A DNA stretch of 7,493 nucleotides, from positions 1-7,493 of the forward strand of contig VEQI01000163.1 in NCBI GenBank assembly GCA_018883305.1, written 5' to 3'. The stretch is from Limnohabitans sp. (GTDB lineage Bacteria > Pseudomonadota > Gammaproteobacteria > Burkholderiales > Burkholderiaceae_C). Positions 1-6,724 of this stretch are shown in pieces. Numbering within the stretch: the stretch's first letter is position 1; each line of letters starts with the position of its first letter. The notes under the pieces were generated by a model, which was not told the DNA's origin, did no database searches, and saw nothing but the letters and a program-made list of their open reading frames with translations. A program made the position numbers and the translations under genes.

Positions 1-3000
1 CATCCGTGCTGCCACTGCCGGCCTTCAGCGTGGTATCGGCATTGAGTAACGGCTCGTTCTTGGCTTCAATGCGCATGGCTTCGCCCACGAGGACGGTGCC
101 CATCACGCCGGCTGTGTCAGAGCGTGCATCCACCACATCTGCGGTGGCCTTGCTACTGACGAGGTTGAACGCCCGCACCCCGGCCATGCTGGCACCACTG
201 CCAGCACCCGTGGCCGAATTGTCCACCGAGGCATCCACGCTGGCGTCCATGAAAGCCAACACTTGCGCCCCGCCCCCCACCTTCAGCGTGCTGCCCATTA
301 CCTTGGCAAACGCATTGGCACCCAGTTCATCGGCGTTGGTCAGATCATCCAATTGGGCATCGGTTTGCGACCACAGGGCCGGGGTATCCCAGCCCACGGC
401 ATTGCGGGCCACCACCGTGGAGGCGGCTCCGCCACCAGAGGCACTGGAGAATGCCGCGTTGTTGGCAAGAATGCTGGCACTGTTGGTGGCTTTCAGCAAA
501 AAATCACCGCCCGACTTCACATCGCTGTCACGCACATCGGCACTCACTTGCGCCAGGATGGTGTTGGCAGCGGACAGGCGCGTGACCGGTGTGGCGCTGA
601 TCAGCCCAAACCCCAAAGTCACGGACACAATCCCACTCAATTCGGCGTGGATATCTGCCTGATTCAAGGCTTGAATGGCCACCAGACCACCGGCGGCCAC
701 CGCCAGGTCGTCCAGGGTGGCCTGCACTTGTTGAGCCACCAGGTTCTGAACCGTGGCATTACCCACTGCTGCCAATCCGCCGCTGGAAGACATGTTGACG
801 CTGGACGCCACCGATGAGCTGTCATCCGCCTTCACCTGCAAGTCGCCACCGACATTGACACTGAGCGCGCGGGTACGCCCCGTCACCGGTGTGGCTGAGG
901 CCGAGTCACTGATCCATGCCTGAGTGCGCGTGCTGGTGCGCTGGATGGCCAGCACCCGGCTGCCACCCCCAAAAAATCCATCACTGTCCGCACCCACCCG
1001 GCTGCTTTGCCGGGCTTGCATACGGGCTTCAACCTGGGCATCACCCCCCACCAGCAACGGCGTGCTGATCACCGCGGCCAGGGTTTCCATCGGCGCGGCA
1101 CCACCGGGCGTCCCCACCAGTTTGGCGCCCAGGGCGTTCCTGAATCCGTCTGAAGAGGACAAGGCCGTGCGTGAAGCGCTCAGCCCGTCCCAGCCCACGA
1201 CGTTGGCAGCGATCACGCCACTGTCCGCACTGGCACCATCTACCGAGGCCAGGTTGATGGATTCAATCACGCTGGCGTTGTCGGCTTTCACGGACAGATC
1301 ACCAGCGGTGTCCAGTCGCCCCCCCTGAATCTTGGCAGTGGTGCCGCCGGACACGTCATTCAATGTGAGGGTGTAGGCAGCGCTAAAGAGCACGGCATCG
1401 ACCTTGCCCTTGAGCGTGGTGTTGAGCTGCTGTGTGGTGTTGGCCAGCACTTGCACGCCGCCGCCTGTGGTCACATTCACCTGATCCATCAGGGCATCGG
1501 CCCGATGGCGCAATTCATTGCGGGCGCCCAGCAGGCTGGAGGACCAGGCACCTTCGGCATCCACCGTTCCTTTTGCACTGGCCTGGGTGCTGTCATTGGC
1601 ACTCACCAGCAGTGCGCCGCCCACAAAGTGGTGCACCGTGTTGCCCGGCGCCATGACGATGCGAGCATCTGCACGCGCCTGACTGGCGTTTTGCACCAGG
1701 ATGCTTTCCAACTCGGAGTCCTTCAGACCGGCCACGCTGGTGGCACCGATCTTCAGATCGGCGCGTACACGCATGTCGCCTTGAACATCGAAACTGCCTT
1801 GACGCACCAAGGCACTCACCAGATAGGGGTCTGCCGTCAACGAGGGGGCCGACATCAGGTCCTCCACCGTTGACTTGAGCATCCCGGACAGGCCCGCAAG
1901 ACCCATGCGATTCAAGGCCACGGCCGCGCCGTTGGCGTTCTGATAGTTCAGCTGATTGTCGGCCTTGAGCGTGGCTTCGCCCGAAGCTTGCAAAGTCAGA
2001 TCTCCCGACGACTGCAGCTTGACGCCCGCATCGCCGCTTGCATCCCCCAGCCAAGCGTTGACCGTCCCCACCAAGCCGTTGGTGGTGATCACGCCTCCAT
2101 CCGCCAGGGCACTCCAGTTTGAAAACACACTGCTCTCGCCGTCGTAAAGCCTGCCGGCCGTGACTGCGCTCAGGCGTGACTGGTCCAGTGCTTCGATGTT
2201 CAAGTGACCCGTGTCGGCGACGGCCGGATTAAATTGACTTAGCAGGTGGTGTTGCACATCGTTCATGACCAGGACTCCACTGCCCTTGGTCTTGGCACGT
2301 GCCAGCGTTCCAACCGATGCGTCTGCCTGGACTGCCTCGATGGCAGAAATCGTCACGGCCCCGGTTGTGGTGAATTTTTTCTTGCGCTCACCGTCGGTCA
2401 CTTGCGCGCGCGTGTCCGAGCGCACCCGGTTGCCAGACACCAGCGCTGTGGCACCCGCTTCCAGCAAGGCCAAAGCAGCCGCTCCTTCACCCAGCGGCAA
2501 GGTCAACGCACCCGTAAGGACCTGAAGGTTCAGCCGATTGTGCGCATCCAGCGTGACGCTGCCGGCAGCGTTGAGATCAGTGTCCTTGACGGTGGCCAGC
2601 ACCTCGTAGGGCAATGTGTCGTTGGCATTGCCCTCTCCTCCGCCCAACTTGGACAAAGCCAGCAAGGCACCGTCGCCCTCGTCCCAACCCACCACGTTTC
2701 GAGTCATGGACTCTTGCTGGTCACTGAGCAGCCCCGCGCGCAACGCGCCTGCAGGCGTGGTGGCACGCAGACTGGCCAGCGCGGCGGCTCCCGAGACCAG
2801 GTTGCCGGTCATGGTCAACGTGGCGTTGATGGCCTGCATGCGCACACCACCATTGAGCTGGTTCCAGGCGCGTTGGGCCCGGGTGTTCACCCACTCATCC
2901 AATTGTCCGTCTGACACCGGGTCCAGCTGGTTGTCCGCCACACTGGCCTTGAGCGTCTGTGAGCCCTTGGCAAACACACGCAAGTCTGTCGCGGTCACGG

Positions 3001-4618
3001 TGGAACCCGTGACTTGCGCCGACACATCGGCGCGCAGCAAGTTGCCGGCACGGGATGCGCCCAGCACGCCGTCCCCAGTGAAATTCACCGAGTAAGCCCC
3101 ACCTTGGGCATTCCAGCTGGTCGCATCGATCGCCACCAGACTGGCGTTGCCGCTGGTGGTCACCGTGCTGTTGCGAAGCAACACGCTGGTGTTGGTCACG
3201 CCCGTGTTGTAGGCCTCGCGAGCCAGACTGCTGACCCCGGAACTGTCCAACGCACTCACATCCAGGCGTGAGAGGTTGAGCGTGCTGCCATTCACCTCGG
3301 CCGCCACCCGGTTGTTGACCTGGGTACGCTGAACGCCATAGGGTGAGCTCACCAGCTCGCCGCGCACACCCCCGCTGGCACGGTCTGCGGCCAGCGCAGA
3401 GACCTGAAGACTGGGCGCGGGTCGGCCATCGGCCGACACCACGACCACTTTATTGTCCAACGTCTGACCGTCCACGGTGCGCTGCAAACCATCACCCACT
3501 TGCGCCAGCACGTTTCTGTCCAGATTGATCCGCTCGTTGACGGCGGAGGCGTTGATGGTGTCTTCCGCATTGCGGCTGGCCATGCTGACCACACCACGTA
3601 TTTGCGTGAGTCCACTGGCTTCCACCAGCACTTGCGGGGAAGTGTCACCCACCTTGGCGTCAATGGTCACCTGGGCATTGCCCAGCAGCGCGGCTTCACT
3701 CGTCTGTTTGGCGTCCAGCACCAAGGTACCGGAGGACACAGCCGAGAGCTCTGCCACCAGTCGAACGTCGGTCACCGCCACCAGCTGCAAACCAGCAGCC
3801 GTGACTGCAGCGGCCGAGCCCAATCGGGTTCGAGCCTCGGCCAGTGCAGACAAATTCAAATCAGCAGAGTCGCCATTGCGCGTGGTTTGCAAATCGACGA
3901 TAGAACGCGAGGAGAGGGTCACCAGTCCCTTGGTCACCAACGTGCCTTGCACATCCACCAAGGTGGTGGCCTTGCCTTGGGCATCCCCTGTTTCGGGATT
4001 GCTGGTGATACGCGAAAGTGCTTCAAACAGCACATCACCACCCGCCGTGACGGTTTTATCCTGCAGCAGCTCAATGGTTTCTGCCTCGATGCGCAGGCCG
4101 CCGCCCAACGAGACGCTGTCCAGCACCACTTTGTCCACCCCTGCGCCGCCACGAATGGCCAGCAAATTCAAGGGCTTGGCGAACACCAGGTCATACAGGC
4201 CGTCGCCCGAGACCTTGATCCGACCTTGTTCATCCTGGGAAACCTTGACCGTGTCATCGTTGTCACCCAAATCCAGCACCAGGCTGCCCAGGTCCTGATT
4301 CAACTTCATCAAGTCGTTCTGCACTTCCCAGGACAGCAGGCTGCTGTTTTGCTCCACGCCCTTGCTCAAGTCGATGACCTGGGCGTTTTGCAAATTGACC
4401 TGGAACATCGGGTCTTGCTGATTGTTGATGGCCTCCCCAGAACGCGTGACCAACATCACGTTGTCCACCGCCAACGTGGTGTCTTGCCCTGCCTTGTTGA
4501 TCTGCAACAAGGGTTCCGCGGACAGGAGCAAGCGCTCTTCCAGCTGTTCTAGCTGAACACGGCTTTTTTTCAACGCAAACGGTGGTTTGCGAAAGGTCCG
4601 GTTCTTTAAATTACGCAT
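1..4618 (-). CDS. Giant beta-strand-repeat surface/secreted protein with LEPR-XLL-like N-terminus (3' end outside window)
   Basis: A single frame runs from an ATG at 4618 to the window edge: 1539 complete residues, no stop and no frameshift. The start has AGGAG 6 nt upstream. The N-terminus is strongly basic (residues 1-20, eight Arg/Lys), followed by LEQLEERLLLSAEP at 23-36. This is a variant of the LEPRxLLSADP motif found near the start of many giant exported bacterial proteins (LEPR-XLL domain). No cleavable Sec-type hydrophobic core is seen. A LGDNDDTVKV stretch follows at 117-126. The rest is low-complexity Ala/Val/Ser/Thr/Gly/Asp sequence with a recurring rung of the form GGDLxVxAxxxxxxxA. 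Clear copies begin near residues 545, 686, 753, 804, 872, 947, 1001, 1053, 1106, 1191, 1258, 1310, 1371, 1449 and 1512. This suggests a long parallel beta-helix or stacked beta fold, as in filamentous adhesins. There is no cysteine in the whole visible part. No RTX nonapeptides, enzymatic domain or anchor is visible; any C-terminal secretion signal would lie beyond base 1. Likely a secreted or surface adhesin-like protein; exact role unknown. Confidence 0.9.
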   Translation of the reverse strand, partial: MRNLKNRTFRKPPFALKKSRVQLEQLEERLLLSAEPLLQINKAGQDTTLAVDNVMLVTRSGEAINNQQDPMFQVNLQNAQVIDLSKGVEQNSSLLSWEVQNDLMKLNQDLGSLVLDLGDNDDTVKVSQDEQGRIKVSGDGLYDLVFAKPLNLLAIRGGAGVDKVVLDSVSLGGGLRIEAETIELLQDKTVTAGGDVLFEALSRITSNPETGDAQGKATTLVDVQGTLVTKGLVTLSSRSIVDLQTTRNGDSADLNLSALAEARTRLGSAAAVTAAGLQLVAVTDVRLVAELSAVSSGTLVLDAKQTSEAALLGNAQVTIDAKVGDTSPQVLVEASGLTQIRGVVSMASRNAEDTINASAVNERINLDRNVLAQVGDGLQRTVDGQTLDNKVVVVSADGRPAPSLQVSALAADRASGGVRGELVSSPYGVQRTQVNNRVAAEVNGSTLNLSRLDVSALDSSGVSSLAREAYNTGVTNTSVLLRNSTVTTSGNASLVAIDATSWNAQGGAYSVNFTGDGVLGASRAGNLLRADVSAQVTGSTVTATDLRVFAKGSQTLKASVADNQLDPVSDGQLDEWVNTRAQRAWNQLNGGVRMQAINATLTMTGNLVSGAAALASLRATTPAGALRAGLLSDQQESMTRNVVGWDEGDGALLALSKLGGGEGNANDTLPYEVLATVKDTDLNAAGSVTLDAHNRLNLQVLTGALTLPLGEGAAALALLEAGATALVSGNRVRSDTRAQVTDGERKKKFTTTGAVTISAIEAVQADASVGTLARAKTKGSGVLVMNDVQHHLLSQFNPAVADTGHLNIEALDQSRLSAVTAGRLYDGESSVFSNWSALADGGVITTNGLVGTVNAWLGDASGDAGVKLQSSGDLTLQASGEATLKADNQLNYQNANGAAVALNRMGLAGLSGMLKSTVEDLMSAPSLTADPYLVSALVRQGSFDVQGDMRVRADLKIGATSVAGLKDSELESILVQNASQARADARIVMAPGNTVHHFVGGALLVSANDSTQASAKGTVDAEGAWSSSLLGARNELRHRADALMDQVNVTTGGGVQVLANTTQQLNTTLKGKVDAVLFSAAYTLTLNDVSGGTTAKIQGGRLDTAGDLSVKADNASVIESINLASVDGASADSGVIAANVVGWDGLSASRTALSSSDGFRNALGAKLVGTPGGAAPMETLAAVISTPLLVGGDAQVEARMQARQSSRVGADSDGFFGGGSRVLAIQRTSTRTQAWISDSASATPVTGRTRALSVNVGGDLQVKADDSSSVASSVNMSSSGGLAAVGNATVQNLVAQQVQATLDDLAVAAGGLVAIQALNQADIHAELSGIVSVTLGFGLISATPVTRLSAANTILAQVSADVRDSDVKSGGDFLLKATNSASILANNAAFSSASGGGAASTVVARNAVGWDTPALWSQTDAQLDDLTNADELGANAFAKVMGSTLKVGGGAQVLAFMDASVDASVDNSATGAGSGASMAGVRAFNLVSSKATADVVDARSDTAGVMGTVLVGEAMRIEAKNEPLLNADTTLKAGSGSTD
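386..412 (-). repeat. VGWD module motif, copy 4 (residues 1403-1411)
   Basis: VARNAVGWD follows a rung start GGDFLLKATNSAS at 1370-1382, the same spacing and order as copy 3. The two copies are 267 residues (801 bp) apart. Confidence 0.6.
1187..1213 (-). repeat. VGWD module motif, copy 3 (residues 1136-1144)
   Basis: IAANVVGWD follows a rung start GDLSVKADNAS at 1106-1116. The bases encoding VGWD are nearly the same as in copy 4 (11 shared bases, GTGGGCTGGGA on the coding strand), consistent with internal duplication. Confidence 0.6.
1901..1921 (-). repeat. Degenerate VGWD module motif, copy 2 (residues 900-906)
   Basis: VALNRMG sits 28 residues after the rung start GDLTLQA (872-878) and 262 residues after copy 1. 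The place and the shape match VARNAVG of copy 4, but the WD pair is lost. Assigned by position and weak similarity only. Confidence 0.35.
2681..2707 (-). repeat. VGWD module motif, copy 1 (residues 638-646)
   Basis: MTRNVVGWD in the giant protein, first clear copy of a motif that recurs in the beta-repeat region, each time followed by a variable Asp/Leu-rich stretch and then a new beta-rung. The tryptophan is notable in a protein that is otherwise poor in aromatic residues. Confidence 0.6.
4511..4543 (-). other. LEPR-XLL-like N-terminal motif in the giant protein
   Basis: Residues 26-36 read LEERLLLSAEP. The family consensus, from memory, is LEPRxLLSADP; here the proline is glutamate and the second acidic residue is Glu rather than Asp, while Arg, the leucines, Ser-Ala and the final Pro are kept. 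It follows a basic leader of about 20 residues. The motif is known to sit near the start of very large exported proteins; a targeting function is inference. Confidence 0.7.
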
Positions 4619-4679
4619 ACGCTACTCCTGCAATCCTGGTCCACGCATCGTCATGCGCAACCACAACATATTTCTTCAT
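4611..4679 (-). other. Possible 22-codon coupling ORF between the SecA-like gene and the giant gene
   Basis: An ATG at 4679-4677 overlaps the SecA-like TGA by one base (TGATG). It opens a frame beginning MKKYVVVAHDD that ends at TAA 4613-4611, five bases inside the giant gene. The giant gene's Shine-Dalgarno site and ATG lie within this frame, so ribosomes finishing it would stop on top of the next start. It may be a translational coupling device or chance. No dedicated strong ribosome binding site is evident, only a G-rich run (GAGGGGGG) about 11 nt or less upstream. Confidence 0.2.
4625..4629 (-). promoter_or_regulatory. Shine-Dalgarno site of the giant protein gene
   Basis: AGGAG lies 6 nt before the ATG at 4618, in the 60-bp gap after the SecA-like stop. 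It supports this start, which places the basic leader and LEPR-XLL-like motif at the N-terminus. No terminator-like hairpin or clear -35/-10 pair is seen in the gap, so co-transcription with the SecA-like gene is expected. Confidence 0.75.
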
Positions 4680-6724
4680 CAGGGGGTCCCCCCTCGCTGC
4701 CGCCCCTCAAAGGGCAAGGCAGACTGCATCCAGTCATCGGATCGCAAGACCGACCAGCGACGCTGAAACGCCACCGCTTCTGCCCGATGCTGCGCACCTG
4801 CAAACGCCCAGCGCGCCACACGGGAGGCCAGCGCCGGGCGAAATTTCAACGTCCATCGAACCAATGCACGCCAAGGGGTTGGCATCAGTCGTCGGGCCAG
4901 CTCATCCTCCATGCACAGGTAGAACGACACGCTGCCCACATCTCCCTGGCGTCCGCAGCGACCCGCCAACTGCCGGTCGATACGACCCGATTCGTTTGCC
5001 TCAGCCACGATCACATGCAATCCGCCCAAGACCGGCACGCCTTCACCTAAACGGATGTCGGTGCCACGGCCCGCCATGTTGGTGGCGATGGTGACCACGC
5101 CGAACTGTCCGGCACCAGACACGATCTGGGCCTCTTGGGCATGTGCCAACGCGTTGAGCACACGTGGCTCCATGCCTCGTTGGCGCAGCACATGGGCCAA
5201 CTCCTCGCTGGATGTCACGCTGCGAACGCCCACCAGCACGGGACGCCCGCGCGATTGCTCACGGCAGACTTCATCGGCAACGGCGGCCCACTTGCGTTGC
5301 ACATCCTGCACCAACACGGGGGGGTGATAGACCGTCTGGCGCGGACGGTGCGTTGGCACTCGCACCACCTGCAAACCATAGACGCGCCACAACTCGGATG
5401 CAGCTTCCCAGGCCGTGCCGCTACAACCCGAAAGTTTGCGAAAGCGCCGGAAGAAGGTTTGAAAGCTCATCTGAGTGAGCGACTGGTTGGGGTCGGTGAT
5501 GGTGACCCCCTTATGGGCTTCAATGGCCTGATGCAAACCAGCGGTCAGGCTGCGGCCAGGGGTCATTCGCCCGGTGAACTCATCCAGCAACACCACCTCG
5601 TCGTCCTGCACCACGTAATGCTGGCCCGGTCGGAAAAAACAGCGCACCACCAAGGCCTGTCGCAATAATTCTTCTCGCCGTGGGGCTGGGCGCCACAAGG
5701 CTGGCAACGATGACGCCATCTCGGTGAGTTGTTCCAAGGCAGGCGTGAGCAAACTCACTGACTGGCCTTTGGGATGTAACTGGTAGTCCTGACCGGCTTG
5801 CAAACCATCGGCCAAGTCCGAGATGATGCGCACCGCATCCTGAAGGCCGCGGCTTTCACGCGGGGTGGCCAAGATGAGTGGGGTGACGGCTTCGTCAATC
5901 AAAATGCTGTCTGCCTCGTCCACGATGGCAGCGTGAAGGCCGCGCGTCAACAAGGGCTGAGCGCCCGTGGGTAGGGCACCCATCAGCCATTGCTGAAAGC
6001 ACAACTGCTCTTGGCACTGTGGTCGCGCCTCACCAATTTGGTCACGCAAGTGATCTGCCAACAACTCCTTGGCGGTGAGATAGACCACATCGGCGTCATA
6101 GCGTCTGACCCGCTCATTGGGCTCCAGTTCACCGACCACCACGCCCACGCACAAGCCGCAGGCCGCGAACAAACGGCGCATTTCCTCCGCATCCCGCGCA
6201 GCCAGGTAATCGTTGGCGGTGATCACATGACAGGGGCGGCCGGTCAAACCCGCCATCACAGCAGCCAGGCCCACTGTCAGGGTTTTGCCTTCACCCGTGG
6301 CCATTTCGGCCAGCAACCCCCGATGCAGCGCCAGCGCACCCATGAATTGCACCGCATAAGGCTTAAGTCCCAGGCTTCGCCAGGCGAATTGCCCCACCAA
6401 GGCCAACACCTGCACCAAGTGACCCTGCGCCTGCGCTGGGTCGATACGCATCCAGGCACGTGCTTGCTGCAAGCGTGCTTGCAGCGCGTGGTCAGACAAC
6501 TCCATCAGGGCATCACACGCGGCCAAGGTTTCGTGGGATTGCGCCAGCAACGTTGATTGCGGGCCAAGCCAGCGCAAGCCATATCCCTGCAAAGTCTGAT
6601 AAGCCGCATCCAGTCCTTGCGGCAAGGGCACCAGCGGGGCCAGCGTGCGTGCGCGCGCCATCAATCCCAGGCCTGGTCTGGACGTGGGGGGCCGCCACGA
6701 CGCGTGGTCCACCGAGGTGCTCAT
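4679..6724 (-). CDS. SecA-like translocase ATPase, short form lacking helical wing and two-helix finger
   Basis: 681 residues from an ATG at 6724 preceded by GGAGG with 8-nt spacing; this start overlaps the upstream TGA. A GTG 15 codons earlier is less likely. SecA motor motifs in order: Q-motif-like glutamine Q126 in PYAVQFMGA; Walker A ATGEGKT at 142-148; TANDYLAARDAE at 169-180; DEAD box at 269-272, followed by SILIDEAVTPLI; a shortened preprotein-binding domain at about 288-370; LLDEFTGR at 379-386; GCSGTA at 433-438; TNMAGRGTDI at 548-557; motif VI QLAGRCGRQGD at 585-595. After motif VI only 86 residues remain. They match the beginning of the SecA scaffold (FYLCMEDELARR; AQHRAEAVAFQRRWSVLRSDDW) and stop where E. 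coli SecA (901 residues) continues into the helical wing, two-helix finger and zinc tail. SecA uses ATP to drive unfolded proteins across the inner membrane. Here the neighbours suggest a dedicated motor for the giant downstream protein. The motif VI arginine of canonical QLRGR is alanine (A587). Family assignment is near certain; the dedicated role is inferred. Confidence 0.93.
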   Translation of the reverse strand: MSTSVDHASWRPPTSRPGLGLMARARTLAPLVPLPQGLDAAYQTLQGYGLRWLGPQSTLLAQSHETLAACDALMELSDHALQARLQQARAWMRIDPAQAQGHLVQVLALVGQFAWRSLGLKPYAVQFMGALALHRGLLAEMATGEGKTLTVGLAAVMAGLTGRPCHVITANDYLAARDAEEMRRLFAACGLCVGVVVGELEPNERVRRYDADVVYLTAKELLADHLRDQIGEARPQCQEQLCFQQWLMGALPTGAQPLLTRGLHAAIVDEADSILIDEAVTPLILATPRESRGLQDAVRIISDLADGLQAGQDYQLHPKGQSVSLLTPALEQLTEMASSLPALWRPAPRREELLRQALVVRCFFRPGQHYVVQDDEVVLLDEFTGRMTPGRSLTAGLHQAIEAHKGVTITDPNQSLTQMSFQTFFRRFRKLSGCSGTAWEAASELWRVYGLQVVRVPTHRPRQTVYHPPVLVQDVQRKWAAVADEVCREQSRGRPVLVGVRSVTSSEELAHVLRQRGMEPRVLNALAHAQEAQIVSGAGQFGVVTIATNMAGRGTDIRLGEGVPVLGGLHVIVAEANESGRIDRQLAGRCGRQGDVGSVSFYLCMEDELARRLMPTPWRALVRWTLKFRPALASRVARWAFAGAQHRAEAVAFQRRWSVLRSDDWMQSALPFEGRQRGGTP

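Noticed and set aside
3500..4552. Long plus-strand open frame (350 codons), plus others at 3477-4298, 6-662 and 2246-2914
   Set aside because: They lie antisense to a continuous minus-strand frame with a good ribosome site and recognisable repeats. Their products are His/Gln/Arg- or Ser/Pro-rich mirror sequences with no family motif.
1..4618. RTX calcium-binding repeats or a type I secretion signal in the giant protein
   Set aside because: No GGxGxDxUx nonapeptide series is visible in the 1539 residues; LGDNDDTV at about 117-124 is a single isolated stretch. A C-terminal signal would lie outside the window.
4681..4694. G/C palindrome (AGGGGGTCCCCCCT) at the end of the SecA-like gene as a terminator
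   Set aside because: The loop would be too small for the full stem, there is no T-run after it on the coding strand, and it lies inside the coding frame.
5990..6556. Plus-strand open frame of 188 codons opposite the SecA-like gene
   Set aside because: It is the complement of the highly conserved SecA motor motifs; the product resembles nothing known.
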